From Streptomyces celluloflavus (GTDB lineage: Bacteria > Actinomycetota > Actinomycetes > Streptomycetales > Streptomycetaceae), in assembly GCA_000720995.1 (NCBI GenBank), contig JOEL01000015.1:1-64000 (forward strand): DNA of 64,000 nucleotides, in the 5' to 3' direction. Below the pieces are notes generated by a model. It had not been told where the DNA came from and did no database searches. It saw only the letters and a program-made list of their open reading frames with translations. Position 1 is the stretch's first letter. The number at the start of each line of letters is the position of its first letter. This document shows positions 31,374 through 41,202 of the stretch, piece by piece. Position numbers and translations under genes: made by a program.

Positions 31374-32681
31374 TCAGTCCACCGAGACCGGCGCACGGTG
31401 ACCGACCCCACGCTCCGCCGCGTCCTGGTGCGGCCCCGGTCCCCGGCCGTCGGAGTCGGCCTCCGGGGCCGCGGGGCGCGGCAGCAGGTGGGCGCGGAGC
31501 GCGAGCAGCAGGACGAGCGCCAGCGCCGTACCGGCCAGCGGCACCAGGAATCCGGAGCTCGCCCCGAGCCGGTCCGCCAGCTGGCCGGCCGCCGTCGCCG
31601 CGGCGGCCTGGCCCAGCGCGACCGCGCCGGTCAGCCAGGTGAAGGCTTCGGTGCGGGCGGAGGCCGGCACCAGCGTCTCGACCAGTGTGTAACCGGTGAT
31701 CAGCGCGGGGGCGATGCACAGGCCGACGACCAGGCCGACGGCGCCGAGCAGCGGCACCGCGGTGATCAGCCACAGCGGGGCGGTGGCCAGCGTCAGCAGC
31801 CCGTAGGCGACCAGCAGCCGGCGCCGCGGGCCGACCTTCCAGGCGATGGCGCCGCAGGCGATGCCCGCCAGCATGTTGCCCGCCGCGAAGATCCCGTAGA
31901 GCACGCCGTTGATGCCGGGCCTGCCGATGTCCTGGGTGAAGGCCGTCAGCGAGACCTGCATCCCGCCGAAGACCAGGCCGATGCCCAGGAACGCCACGAT
32001 CAGGACGCGTACGCCGGGTACCGACAGGGCCGAGACGCGCGGGCGGTCGCCGCTCCCGGTCCGGTGCGCCGGCGGCTGGCTGCGCCGCTGCGCGGCGAAG
32101 AGCAGGCCGCCGGCCAGTGTCAGGGCGGCCTCGGCGATCAGGCCGGCCGCCGGGTGGACGCCGGTGCACAGCGCGGTCGCCAGCACCGGGCCGACGACGA
32201 AGGTGAACTCATCGGTCACCGACTCGAAGGCGGCGGCCGTCGGCATCAGCGGCGTGCCGCCCAGCCGGGCGGCCCAGCGGGCCCGCACCATGGGGCCGAC
32301 CTGCGGCGTCGAGGCGCCGGTGGGGACGGCCACCGCGAGCAGCGCCCACAGGGGCGCGTGCGAGAGGGCCAGTGTGATCAGCGCCGTGACGCCCGCGACG
32401 TGCAGCAGCACGCCGGGGAGCAGCACCGCGCGCTGGCCGAAGCGGTCCGCGAGTTTGCCGCCCTGCGGGGCGAACAGCGCCATCGAGACACCGGTCGCGG
32501 CCGACACCACACCCGCGGTGCCGAACGAGCCGGTGGTGCTCTTGACGAGCAGCACGATGCCGATCGTGAGCATCGCGAAAGGCTGCCGGGCCAGAAAGCC
32601 GGGCAGCAGAAATGTCCATGCACCGGGGGTGCGCAGCAGTTGTCCGTAACCAGGACGCGAGTCCTTGACCGCGGATACCAC
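31374..32681 (-). CDS. MFS transporter
   Basis: 435 residues from GTG 32681 (AAAGG upstream). Twelve hydrophobic segments are predicted. Conserved features are FLARQPFAMLTIGIVLLVKS in helix 1 and GGKLADRFGQRAVLLPG, the motif A loop. The central loop has PAHRTGSGDRPRVSALSVPGV. This type of MFS protein is a regular neighbour of the FmdB gene in Streptomyces. Substrate unknown. Confidence 0.85.
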   Translation of the reverse strand: MVSAVKDSRPGYGQLLRTPGAWTFLLPGFLARQPFAMLTIGIVLLVKSTTGSFGTAGVVSAATGVSMALFAPQGGKLADRFGQRAVLLPGVLLHVAGVTALITLALSHAPLWALLAVAVPTGASTPQVGPMVRARWAARLGGTPLMPTAAAFESVTDEFTFVVGPVLATALCTGVHPAAGLIAEAALTLAGGLLFAAQRRSQPPAHRTGSGDRPRVSALSVPGVRVLIVAFLGIGLVFGGMQVSLTAFTQDIGRPGINGVLYGIFAAGNMLAGIACGAIAWKVGPRRRLLVAYGLLTLATAPLWLITAVPLLGAVGLVVGLCIAPALITGYTLVETLVPASARTEAFTWLTGAVALGQAAAATAAGQLADRLGASSGFLVPLAGTALALVLLLALRAHLLPRPAAPEADSDGRGPGPHQDAAERGVGHRAPVSVD

Positions 32682-32893
32682 GGCCGGGCCTTTCTGCCAC
32701 CTGGTAGCGCGCCGCCGCGAGGGTGTCACGGGTAACGCGCCGAGAGCTGTCCTCTCGCGCAGGACCGAGTGATACCGCGTGGTCCGCACCGGGGAAAGTG
32801 GCTGCACAAGGCAGGAGGACCGCGGCCGCCGAGCGGTCGCGCCAGCTCTGCATCAGGCAGAGTCGGTTAGTTGAATTACCGCTTCATACTACA

Positions 32894-32946
32894 GGCCGTG
32901 CGGTCGTGCGGCCCGGTCCCGGACCTGGCTGCACGACCGCACGGCC
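32894..32946 (-). terminator. Long hairpin after the antiporter gene
   Basis: A perfect 16-bp stem (GGCCGTGCGGTCGTGC with its complement) with a 21-base partly self-pairing loop, ending eight bases from the antiporter stop. Confidence 0.8.
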
Positions 32947-32953
32947 CGCGGGC

Positions 32954-34552
32954 TCAGCGGGACCCGGAGCCCTTGGGGCGCCGCTCCTCCCGGGTCCGGG
33001 AGCGGCCGGATGCGCCCGGTTTGCCGGGCCCGCCCGCCGCCGCTCCGGCCGTCCCCAGCCAGCCGGCCAGTTTGCCGCCCTGGGAGACCGCCTGCAGCCG
33101 GTTCTCGGCCGCGTCGCGCACCGGGTCCGTGGCCACCACCAGCAGTTCGTCGCCGCGCCGCAGCACGGTCGTGGGCGACGGGACGAAGCTCGTACCGTCC
33201 CGTACGACCAGGGTGACGGCCGCGCCCGCGGGCATCCGCAGTTCGCCGACCTCCACACCGTGCATCCGGGACGTCGGGCCTATCGAGGTGGACAGCAGAT
33301 GGCCGCGCAGCCGCTCCAGCGGCGCCGACTCGATGCCCAGGTCCGCCGCCTCCTCGGTGTCGCCCAGCCGCAGCCGCCGGGCCAGCCAGGGCAGCGTCGG
33401 TCCCTGGATGAGGGTGTAGACGACGACCAGGACGAAGACGATGTTGAAGACCGTCTCGCTGCCGGGGACGTCGTTGACCATCGGGATGGTGGCCAGCACG
33501 ATCGGCACCGCGCCGCGCAGCCCGGCCCAGGACAGCAGGGTCTTCTCCTGCCAGGGCACCCGGAACGGCAGCAGCCCCACGAACACCGACAGCGGCCGGG
33601 CCACGGCGGTCAGGATCAGGCCGATGAGCAGCGCCGGAATGACGTCGTCGAGCAGGTTGTGCGGGGTGACGAGCAGACCGAGCAGGACGAACATGCCTAT
33701 CTGGCCGATCCAGCCGAGCCCCTCGGCGAAGCCGCGGGTGGCCGCGGAGTGCGGCAGTTTGGCGTTGCCGAGGATCACCGCGGCCAGATAGACGGCGAGG
33801 AAGCCGGAGCCGTGCGCCAGTGCACCGGCCGCGTAGGCGGAGACCGCGATGGCCATCACGGCGATCGGGTAGAGACCGGACGCGGGCAGCGCCACGTGCC
33901 GCATGGCATACGAGCCGAGCCAGCCGATCGCCAGCCCGATGGCGGCGCCGATGGCCAGCTCCAGGGCGATCTCGCCGATCAGGACGTACCAGTGCTCCGC
34001 GGGGCCCGCCGTGGAGAACGCCACGACGAGGATCACCACGGGGGCGTCGTTGAAGCCGGATTCGGCTTCCAGGATTCCCGTCAGGCGGGCGGGCAGCGGC
34101 ACGCTGCGCAGGACGGAGAAGACCGCCGCGGCGTCCGTGGAGGAGACCACGGCGCCGATCAGCAGCGCCTGCCGCCACTCCAGCCCGGCCAGATAGTGCG
34201 CGCCGGCCGCGGTGACCCCCACGCTCACCGCGACGCCGAGCGTCGACAGCAGTGCCGCCCGGGGCAGTGCCGGTCTGATCTCTTTCCACTTGGTGCCGAG
34301 GCCGCCCTCGGCCAGGATCACGACCAGCGCCGTGTAGCCGAGGAGTTGGGTGAGTGCGGCGTTGTCGAAGAAGACACCGCCGAGGCCGTCCTGCCCTATG
34401 GCGACGCCTATCCCCAGATAGATGAGCAAGCTGGGGAGCCCGCTGCGCGAGGAGAGCCGTACCGCGGCGACCGCTATGAGCAGGACGAGCGAGCCGAGCA
34501 GCAGGAGTTCATTGAGGTGGTCGACAGACAGGAGCTGGATCCTTCCTCGCAC
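32954..34552 (-). CDS. Potassium/proton antiporter, CPA1 NhaP2-like with RCK_C domain
   Basis: 532 residues from GTG 34552. Residues 10-390 are a CPA1 exchanger with about twelve helices, including SSTDAAAVFSVLRS and ESGFNDAPVVILVV, the transport-site aspartates of NhaP-type antiporters, and WAGLRGAVPIVLA. Residues about 430-490 form a TrkA_C/RCK_C regulatory domain (GVEVGELRMPAGAAVTLVVRDGTSFVPSPTTVLRRGDELLVVA). The tail is basic. It expels K+ or Na+ in exchange for H+, controlling pH and ion balance. It is divergent from the penicillin acylase gene. Confidence 0.92.
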   Translation of the reverse strand: MRGRIQLLSVDHLNELLLLGSLVLLIAVAAVRLSSRSGLPSLLIYLGIGVAIGQDGLGGVFFDNAALTQLLGYTALVVILAEGGLGTKWKEIRPALPRAALLSTLGVAVSVGVTAAGAHYLAGLEWRQALLIGAVVSSTDAAAVFSVLRSVPLPARLTGILEAESGFNDAPVVILVVAFSTAGPAEHWYVLIGEIALELAIGAAIGLAIGWLGSYAMRHVALPASGLYPIAVMAIAVSAYAAGALAHGSGFLAVYLAAVILGNAKLPHSAATRGFAEGLGWIGQIGMFVLLGLLVTPHNLLDDVIPALLIGLILTAVARPLSVFVGLLPFRVPWQEKTLLSWAGLRGAVPIVLATIPMVNDVPGSETVFNIVFVLVVVYTLIQGPTLPWLARRLRLGDTEEAADLGIESAPLERLRGHLLSTSIGPTSRMHGVEVGELRMPAGAAVTLVVRDGTSFVPSPTTVLRRGDELLVVATDPVRDAAENRLQAVSQGGKLAGWLGTAGAAAGGPGKPGASGRSRTREERRPKGSGSR

Positions 34553-34713
34553 GGTTCCGGGGCGGGTATTCCTTACCGTATCTAGTTACTGAGACTAACA
34601 ATTTACCATTGCTTGAAAGTTGGATGTGCTCGCGGTGGCTCCGCGTGGGGGTCACCGAATCCGTGCGCCTATGGTTGCTCCAGCACTCCCACCCTGCCCC
34701 TCGAAGGACAGAG

Positions 34714-37551
34714 ATGCCCGCCAACAAGTCCGGCCCAGCCCCCAAAAAGAAGAAGGGGCGGCGTGGCCGCCTCGTCCTGCTCACGGTCGTGGTTCTGCTC
34801 GTGGCGGGCATCGGCTCCGGCGCGTACTGGGGCGTCGGCACCGTCCGCGCCTCGCTGCCGCAGACCACCGGCTCCCTCAAGCTCCCCGGTCTGACCGGCC
34901 CCGTCGATGTCACGCGCGACGCCAGCGGCATCCCGCAGATCTACGCCGACACCGACGAGGACCTCTTCCGCGCGCAGGGGTTCGTCCAGGCCCAGGACCG
35001 CTTCTGGGAGATGGACGTGCGCCGCCACATGACGTCCGGCCGGCTCTCGGAGATGTTCGGCAAGAGCCAGGTCAAGACCGACGAGTTCCTGCGCACCCTC
35101 GGCTGGCACCAGGTGGCGCAGAAGGAGTACGACACCAAGCTGTCGCCGAACACCAAGAAGTACCTCCAGTCCTACGCCGACGGCGTCAACGCCTACCTCA
35201 AGGACCATCAGGGCGCGGCGCTCTCCCTGGAGTACGCGGCCCTCGGCTTCCAGAACGACTACGCGCCCGAGAAGTGGACGCCGGTCGACTCGGTCGCCTG
35301 GCTCAAGGCGATGGCCTGGGACCTGCGCGGCAACATGCAGGAGGAGATCGACCGCTCCCTGCTCACCAGCCGCTTCACGCCCGCCCAGATCGACCAGCTC
35401 TACCCGAAGTACCCGTACAAGCGGAACAAGACGATCGTCGCGGGCGGCACGGTCAGCTCCCTCACCAAGGAGTTCAAGCCGAAGGACTCGGACACCGACG
35501 GCCAGAGCAGCACCGGCACCCAGTCCGGCAACGGAACCCAGAACAGCACCGGAACCCAGAACAGCACCGGAACCCAGAACAGCACCGGAACCCAGACCGG
35601 CAACGGAACCCAGACCGGCACCGCCAACAACACCGGCCAGGGCTTCCAGACGCAGCTCTCCTCGCTGTCCAAGACCCTGGAAGAGATCCCGGCGCTGCTC
35701 GGCCCCAACGGCAACGGCATCGGCTCCAACTCCTGGGTCGTCTCCGGTGCGCACACCACCACCGGCAAGCCGCTGCTGGCCAACGACCCGCACCTCGCAC
35801 CGCAGATGCCCTCGCTCTGGTACCAGATGGGCCTGCACTGCCGGACCGTCGGCGCCAAGTGCGGCTACGACGTCGCCGGCTACACCTTCTCCGGTATGCC
35901 CGGCGTCATCATCGGCCACAACCAGGACATCTCCTGGGGCATGACCAACCTCGGCGCGGACGTCTCCGACCTCTACCTGGAGAAGATCAACGCCGACGGG
36001 TACCTCTACGACGGCAAGCAGAAGCCCTTCACGACCCGCAAGGAGACCATCAAGGTCGCCGGCGGCGAGAGCCACGAGATCACCGTCCGCGCCACCGTGA
36101 ACGGGCCGATCGTCTCCGACCGCGACGGCGAACTGTCCGCCGTCGGCAAGAACGCACCGGTCGGCAACGCCGCACCGGACCGCGGCGAGGGCTACGCCGT
36201 ATCGCTGCGCTGGACCGCGCTGAACCCCGGCAAGTCCATGGACGCCGTCTTCGAGCTCAACCGCGCCAAGGACTGGACGGGCTTCCGCAAGGCCGCCGCG
36301 CACTTCGAGGTCCCGTCCCAGAACCTGATCTACGCCGACACCAAGGGCAACATCGGCTACCAGGCGCCCGGCCAGATCCCGATCCGCGGCAAGGGCGACG
36401 GCCACTTCGACGGCAGCTACCCGGCGCCCGGCTGGGACTCGAAGTACAAGTGGACCGGTTACATCCCGCAGGAGTCCCTGCCGTACGAGTACAACCCCGA
36501 GCGCGGCTTCATCGTCACCGCCAACCAGGCCGTCATCGACGAGGACAAGTACCCCTACGTCCTCACCACGGACTGGGGCTACGGCTCCCGCAGCCAGCGG
36601 ATCAACGACCTCATCGAGTCGAAGATCAAGGACGGCGGCAAGGTCTCGACGGACGATATGCAGACCTTCCAGAAGGACAACAGCAGCGAGATCGCCCGGC
36701 TGCTCACGCCCTATCTGACGAAGATCGACATCAAGGACCCGTACGTCCGCCCCGCGCAGCAGCTGCTGGAGGGCTGGGACTTCACCCAGGAGCCCGACTC
36801 CGCCGCGGCCGCCTACTTCAACGCGGTCTGGCGCAACACCCTCAAGCTCGCCTTCGGCAACAAGATGCCCAAGGAACTGCGCGTCAAGGGCCAGTGCCTC
36901 AACGTCCGCCCGGCCAGCGAGACCGGCCCCGCCGACGACCGCGAGAAGCTGGTACGCGAATGCGGCGAGCGGGCCGCCGACCAGGCGCAGCCCGACGGCG
37001 GTGACCGCTGGTACGAGGTCGTCCGCAACATCCTGGACGACCCGGGCAACGACTGGTGGAAGACCGAGGACCGGCCCGGCCACCCCGGCGACAAGAACCG
37101 TGACCAGCTCCTCGCGCACGCCATGAAGGACGCCCGCTACGAGCTGACCTCCAAGCTCGGCAAGAACATCGACAACTGGAACTGGGGCCGGCTCCACCAG
37201 ATGTTCCTGAAGAACCAGACCCTCGGCAAGGAAGGCCCCGCCATCCTCCAGGGCCTGTTCAACCGCGGCCCCTGGAACGTCGGCGGCGGCGAGGCCGCGG
37301 TCAACGCCACCGGCTGGAACGCCGCGGGCGGCTACCAGGTCACCTGGGTCCCGTCGATGCGGATGGTCGTCAACCTCGCCGACCTCGACAAGTCCCGCTG
37401 GATCAACCTCACCGGCGCCTCCGGGCACGCCTACAGCGCCCACTACTACGACCAGACCGACAAGTGGGCCAAGGGCGAACTGCTGCCCTGGGCGTTCGGC
37501 GAAAAGGCCGTCAAGGCCGCCGCGAAGGACACCCTGACACTGACCCCGTAG
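34714..37551 (+). CDS. Penicillin acylase family Ntn-hydrolase
   Basis: 945 residues from ATG 34714. A lysine-rich start (KKKKGRRGR) followed by one hydrophobic segment (LVLLTVVVLLVAGIGSGAYW) indicates an export signal or anchor. The alpha chain has DASGIPQIYADTDEDLFRAQGFVQAQDRFWEMD. The spacer peptide contains a Gly-Thr-Gln-Asn repeat. The beta chain starts at the autocatalytic nucleophile Ser338 in GSNSWVVSG, and RGFIVTANQAV and NVGGGEAAVNATGWN are conserved beta-chain motifs. Family members hydrolyse side-chain amides of penicillins, acyl-homoserine lactones or lipopeptides; the substrate here is unknown. Confidence 0.93.
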   Translation: MPANKSGPAPKKKKGRRGRLVLLTVVVLLVAGIGSGAYWGVGTVRASLPQTTGSLKLPGLTGPVDVTRDASGIPQIYADTDEDLFRAQGFVQAQDRFWEMDVRRHMTSGRLSEMFGKSQVKTDEFLRTLGWHQVAQKEYDTKLSPNTKKYLQSYADGVNAYLKDHQGAALSLEYAALGFQNDYAPEKWTPVDSVAWLKAMAWDLRGNMQEEIDRSLLTSRFTPAQIDQLYPKYPYKRNKTIVAGGTVSSLTKEFKPKDSDTDGQSSTGTQSGNGTQNSTGTQNSTGTQNSTGTQTGNGTQTGTANNTGQGFQTQLSSLSKTLEEIPALLGPNGNGIGSNSWVVSGAHTTTGKPLLANDPHLAPQMPSLWYQMGLHCRTVGAKCGYDVAGYTFSGMPGVIIGHNQDISWGMTNLGADVSDLYLEKINADGYLYDGKQKPFTTRKETIKVAGGESHEITVRATVNGPIVSDRDGELSAVGKNAPVGNAAPDRGEGYAVSLRWTALNPGKSMDAVFELNRAKDWTGFRKAAAHFEVPSQNLIYADTKGNIGYQAPGQIPIRGKGDGHFDGSYPAPGWDSKYKWTGYIPQESLPYEYNPERGFIVTANQAVIDEDKYPYVLTTDWGYGSRSQRINDLIESKIKDGGKVSTDDMQTFQKDNSSEIARLLTPYLTKIDIKDPYVRPAQQLLEGWDFTQEPDSAAAAYFNAVWRNTLKLAFGNKMPKELRVKGQCLNVRPASETGPADDREKLVRECGERAADQAQPDGGDRWYEVVRNILDDPGNDWWKTEDRPGHPGDKNRDQLLAHAMKDARYELTSKLGKNIDNWNWGRLHQMFLKNQTLGKEGPAILQGLFNRGPWNVGGGEAAVNATGWNAAGGYQVTWVPSMRMVVNLADLDKSRWINLTGASGHAYSAHYYDQTDKWAKGELLPWAFGEKAVKAAAKDTLTLTP
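35533..35622 (+). repeat. Five 18-bp tandem units in the acylase spacer
   Basis: Three identical GGAACCCAGAACAGCACC units are followed by two variants (GGAACCCAGACCGGCAAC and GGAACCCAGACCGGCACC). They encode the hexapeptide Gly-Thr-Gln-Asn-Ser-Thr. The repeat lies in the linker that is removed or exposed on autoprocessing, so length changes should be tolerated. Confidence 0.92.
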
Positions 37552-37584
37552 GGGCGCGGCCCCCGCGCCGCCACCTCGACCGCC

Positions 37585-37617
37585 CCGGGCGGGCCGGACT
37601 CCCTCCGGCCCGCCCGG
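37585..37617. terminator. Bidirectional hairpin between convergent genes
   Basis: A perfect 14-bp stem (CCGGGCGGGCCGGA with its complement, five-base loop) lies midway between the ends of the acylase and cyclo-ligase genes. Confidence 0.8.
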
Positions 37618-37623
37618 CGGCGT

Positions 37624-38292
37624 TCAGCGGCCCCCGGGCCCGCCCGCCCGCGCGAACCGGTGCACCCCCGACGGCGTCACCGCCGCGTGCACCAGCCGGT
37701 CGTGCGGTTCGGCCGGTACGTGCGCCAGCACCTCCGTGTCGTACAGCAGCACCACCAGCGCCGGATCCGCCCCGGCCCGCGCCAGCCGCGCCAGCACCCG
37801 GTCGTACGAACCGCCGCCGCGCCCCAGCCGCCGCCCCCGGCCGTCCACCGCGAGACCGGGCAGCAGCACCACATCGGCCCCGGTCACGGCCTCCGGGCCC
37901 AGCCGCGGCCCGTCCGGCTCCAGCAGCCCGCGGCCCGCCGGCACCAGATGCCCGGCGCCCTCGTACCCCGCCCAGTCCAGATCGTTGTCCGGCAGCAGAA
38001 CGGGCAGCAGCACCCGCACCCCGGCCGCCCGCAGCGCGTCCAGCAGATCCCGGGTGGGAGGCTCGTGCCCGACCGAGACATACGCGGCGACCGTCCGCGG
38101 GGCGGGCGGCACACCGGACGCCGCGCGCCCGGCATCCGTACCCGCCCCGCCCGGCGTCCGCAGCTCGTCCAACTCCCGCGCCCGCCGGGCCAGCGCGGCC
38201 CCCGACGCCGCGACGGCATCCGCCGGCAACGCCCTCCTCACCTCCAGGAGCCCGCGTCGCAACCTGCGCTTCTCCTCATGGTCCGTGCTCAC
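37624..38292 (-). CDS. 5-formyltetrahydrofolate cyclo-ligase
   Basis: 222 residues from GTG 38292 (GAGGAGAGG upstream). It converts 5-formyl-THF with ATP to 5,10-methenyl-THF. Motifs: KRRLRRGLLEVRRAL at the N-terminus, VLLPVLLPDNDLDWAGY, and DVVLLPGLAVDGRGRRLGRGGGSYDRVLAR, the ATP-binding glycine-rich loop. An insert of Gly/Ala/Arg (GGAGTDAGRAASG) after residue 45 lengthens the N-terminal part. It is divergent from galU, as in other Streptomyces. Confidence 0.93.
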   Translation of the reverse strand: MSTDHEEKRRLRRGLLEVRRALPADAVAASGAALARRARELDELRTPGGAGTDAGRAASGVPPAPRTVAAYVSVGHEPPTRDLLDALRAAGVRVLLPVLLPDNDLDWAGYEGAGHLVPAGRGLLEPDGPRLGPEAVTGADVVLLPGLAVDGRGRRLGRGGGSYDRVLARLARAGADPALVVLLYDTEVLAHVPAEPHDRLVHAAVTPSGVHRFARAGGPGGR

Positions 38293-38372
38293 GTGCGCCT
38301 CTCCTCCCGCTCTGCCGCTCCGTCGACCGGGCACCCGTCATCCTGGCGAACGGGCCGGTTATCGTGGCGCGC

Positions 38373-39275
38373 ATGACTCCATCGCACCCACGGATCAGCA
38401 AGGCTGTCATCCCGGCAGCCGGCCTCGGCACCCGGTTTCTGCCCGCCACCAAGGCCACGCCCAAGGAGATGCTCCCGGTCGTCGACAAGCCGGCCATCCA
38501 GTACGTGGTGGAGGAGGCCGTCGCCGCCGGGCTCTCCGACGTCCTGATGGTGACCGGCCGTAACAAACGCCCCCTGGAGGACCACTTCGACCGCAACTAC
38601 GAGCTCGAAGAGGCGCTGCACCGCAAGGGCGACGAGTCCCGGCTGGCCAAGGTCCAGGAGTCCAGCGACCTGGCGACCATGCACTACGTCCGCCAGGGCA
38701 ACCCCAAGGGCCTGGGCCACGCCGTGCTGTGCGCCGCCCCGCACGTCGGCGACCAGCCCTTCGCCGTCCTCCTCGGCGACGACCTCATCGACCCCCGCGA
38801 CCCCCTGCTGCGGCGCATGATAGAGGTCCAGGAGGAGCACGGCGGCTCGGTCATCGCGCTGATGGAGGTCGATCCGGCGCAGATCCATCTCTACGGCTGC
38901 GCGGCCGTCACCCCCACCGGCGAGGACGACGTGGTCCGGGTCGCCGGCCTGGTGGAGAAGCCCACCCCCGACGAGGCCCCCAGCAACCTCGCCATCATCG
39001 GCCGCTACGTCCTGAACTCGTCCGTCTTCGAGGTGCTGCGCAAGACCGCCCCGGGCCGCGGCGGCGAGATCCAGCTGACCGACGCCCTGCAGATACTGGC
39101 CGCGGAACCGGCGATCGGCGGGCCGGTGCACGGCGTCGTCTTCAAGGGCCGCCGCTATGACACCGGCGACCGCGGTGACTACCTCCGCGCCATTGTCAGA
39201 CTGGCATGCGAACGTGAGGACCTGGGCCCGGACTTCCGGGCCTGGCTGCGCAGTTATGTCACCGAGGAGATGTAG
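38373..39275 (+). CDS. galU: UTP-glucose-1-phosphate uridylyltransferase
   Basis: 300 residues from ATG 38373. Nucleotidyl-transferase signature: KAVIPAAGLGTRFLPATKATPKEMLPVVDKPAIQYVVEEA; then QGNPKGLGHAVLCA, FAVLLGDDLID, VEKPTPDEAPSNLAIIGRYVL, EIQLTDALQ and KGRRYDTGDRGDYLRA. It makes UDP-glucose for cell-wall glycans, trehalose and glycosyltransferases. It is the first gene of a co-directional group with the moeA-like, moaC, mogA, GNAT and sepX genes, three bases ahead of moeA. Confidence 0.95.
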   Translation: MTPSHPRISKAVIPAAGLGTRFLPATKATPKEMLPVVDKPAIQYVVEEAVAAGLSDVLMVTGRNKRPLEDHFDRNYELEEALHRKGDESRLAKVQESSDLATMHYVRQGNPKGLGHAVLCAAPHVGDQPFAVLLGDDLIDPRDPLLRRMIEVQEEHGGSVIALMEVDPAQIHLYGCAAVTPTGEDDVVRVAGLVEKPTPDEAPSNLAIIGRYVLNSSVFEVLRKTAPGRGGEIQLTDALQILAAEPAIGGPVHGVVFKGRRYDTGDRGDYLRAIVRLACEREDLGPDFRAWLRSYVTEEM

Positions 39276-39278
39276 ACG

Positions 39279-40595
39279 TTGAACGGCACCACTGGCCAGA
39301 GCAGCCACCGGGACCGTGTCTGGTCGGTGGCCGAGCACCTCGACGACGTCCTGTCGAAGATCCACCCGCTGGAGCCCATCGAGCTGCAACTCCTCGACGC
39401 CCAGGGCTGTGTGCTCGTCGAGGACGTCACCGTCCCCCTCGCCCTGCCGCCCTTCGACAACAGCTCCATGGACGGCTACGCCGTGCGGGTCGCCGATGTC
39501 GCGGGCGCCACACCGGAGTTCCCCGCCGCCCTCACCGTCATCGGCGATGTCGCGGCGGGCAGCGGCGAGGCGCCGGCCGTCGGCCCCGGCGAGGCCGCCC
39601 GCATCATGACCGGCGCCCCGGTACCGCCCGGCGCCGACGCCGTCGTCCCCGTCGAGTGGACCGACGGCGGCAGCGGCCAGGGCCCGGCCGCCGCGATGCG
39701 CGCGCACAGCGCCGCGCCCCAGGACGCCGCGGGCGAGGTCCGCGTCCACCGCCCCGCCACCGCGGGCGCGCACATCCGCACCCGGGGCAGCGACGTCTCG
39801 GCGGGCGAGTCGGCCCTGCGGGCGGGCACGGTGCTCGGCCCGCCGCAGATCGGCCTGCTCGCCGCCATCGGCCGCGGCTCGGTCCGGGTCCACCCGCGCC
39901 CGCGGGTCGTCGTCGTGTCGACCGGCAGCGAACTGGTCCAGCCCGGCGAGGCGTTGGGCCCCGGACAGATCTACGACTCCAACAGCTTCCAGCTCACCGC
40001 CGCCGCCCGGGACGCCGGCGCCATCGCCTACCGCGTCGGCGCCGTCGCCGACGACGCCGAGACGCTGCGCGCCACCCTGGAGGACCAGCTCATCCGGGCC
40101 GACATCCTCGTCACCAGCGGCGGCGTCAGCGTCGGCGCGTACGACGTCGTCAAGGAAACCCTCACCGACCTCTCCGCCGAAGAGGGCAGCGTCGAGTTCC
40201 GCAAGCTCGCCATGCAGCCCGGCAAACCCCAGGGCTTCGGTCTCATCGGCCCCGACCGCACCCCGCTGCTCGCCCTGCCCGGCAACCCCGTCAGCTCCTA
40301 CATCTCCTTCGAACTGTTCGTACGCCCCGCCATCCGCACCCTGATGGGGCTGCCCGACGTGCACCGCGAGACCCTCCGGGCCGAGTGCACCGAGGCCGTC
40401 ACCGCCTCGCCCGCGGGCCGCCGGCAGTTCCTGCGCGGCTCCTACGACCCCGAGGCCGGCTCCGTCACCCCCGTCGGCGGCGCGAGCTCCCACCTCATCA
40501 AGGCCCTCGCCCGCGCCAACGCCCTGATCATCGTCCCCGAGGACACCACCGAGGTCGCCGCGGGCAGCACCGTGGACGTCGTCCCGCTCGGCTAG
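39279..40595 (+). CDS. MoeA/gephyrin-like molybdotransferase (probable Glp divisome protein)
   Basis: 438 residues from TTG 39279, with GAGGAG nine bases upstream. MoeA domains are complete: [35 protein letters not shown], and the MoCF-binding part [42 protein letters not shown] and [16 protein letters not shown]. MoeA inserts molybdate into molybdopterin. In Corynebacterium a moeA paralogue at this locus (Glp) is a gephyrin-like cell-division protein that binds the membrane receptor GlpR, the homologue of SepX encoded downstream here. It may therefore act in division, in cofactor synthesis, or both. Confidence 0.88.
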   Translation: MNGTTGQSSHRDRVWSVAEHLDDVLSKIHPLEPIELQLLDAQGCVLVEDVTVPLALPPFDNSSMDGYAVRVADVAGATPEFPAALTVIGDVAAGSGEAPAVGPGEAARIMTGAPVPPGADAVVPVEWTDGGSGQGPAAAMRAHSAAPQDAAGEVRVHRPATAGAHIRTRGSDVSAGESALRAGTVLGPPQIGLLAAIGRGSVRVHPRPRVVVVSTGSELVQPGEALGPGQIYDSNSFQLTAAARDAGAIAYRVGAVADDAETLRATLEDQLIRADILVTSGGVSVGAYDVVKETLTDLSAEEGSVEFRKLAMQPGKPQGFGLIGPDRTPLLALPGNPVSSYISFELFVRPAIRTLMGLPDVHRETLRAECTEAVTASPAGRRQFLRGSYDPEAGSVTPVGGASSHLIKALARANALIIVPEDTTEVAAGSTVDVVPLG

Positions 40596-40719
40596 GGGCG
40601 CCGTCCACGGCCCGGCCCCCCGCCCTCCGGACGCCGCCGCCGGGGACGGCACCCCTGGTGCCCGGAGGCGGCGGGTACGGTGGCGTCCCACAGGAGGCAC
40701 GGTCCGGACCGGGAGAACG

Positions 40720-41202
40720 ATGAGCAGCGGCCAGCAACACCTCACCCATCTCGACGCGGCGGGCGCCGCCCGGATGGTCGACGTCTCCGCGAAGGACGTC
40801 ACCGCCCGCACCGCCCGCGCCCGGGGCCGCGTCCAGGTCTCGCCGCGGGTCGTCGAACTCCTGCGGGGCGAGGGCGTTCCCAAGGGCGACGCCCTCGCCA
40901 CCGCCCGGATCGCCGGCATCATGGGCGCCAAGCGCACCCCCGAACTGATCCCCCTGTGCCATCCGCTGGCCGTCTCCGGCGTGACCGTCGACCTCTCCGT
41001 CACCGACGACGCGGTCGAGATCGCGGCCACGGTCAAGACCACCGACCGCACCGGCGTCGAGATGGAGGCGCTGACCGCCGTCTCGGTCGCCGCCCTGACC
41101 CTCATCGACATGATCAAGGCCGTCGACAAGGCCGCGGTCATCACCGATGTCCGCGTCGAGGAGAAGACCGGCGGCGCGTCCGGCGACTGGACCCGGCCGT
41201 GA
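40720..41202 (+). CDS. moaC: Cyclic pyranopterin monophosphate synthase MoaC
   Basis: 160 residues from ATG 40720. It performs the second half of the GTP to cPMP conversion in molybdenum cofactor synthesis with MoaA. Signatures: [53 protein letters not shown] with the conserved cysteine and histidine, and [30 protein letters not shown]. Length is normal. Its stop overlaps the mogA GTG. No moaA is in the window. Confidence 0.96.
   Translation: MSSGQQHLTHLDAAGAARMVDVSAKDVTARTARARGRVQVSPRVVELLRGEGVPKGDALATARIAGIMGAKRTPELIPLCHPLAVSGVTVDLSVTDDAVEIAATVKTTDRTGVEMEALTAVSVAALTLIDMIKAVDKAAVITDVRVEEKTGGASGDWTRP

Noticed and set aside
35533-35622. Tandem repeats considered as CRISPR-like
   Set aside because: Units are contiguous without spacers and are in frame within the acylase gene.
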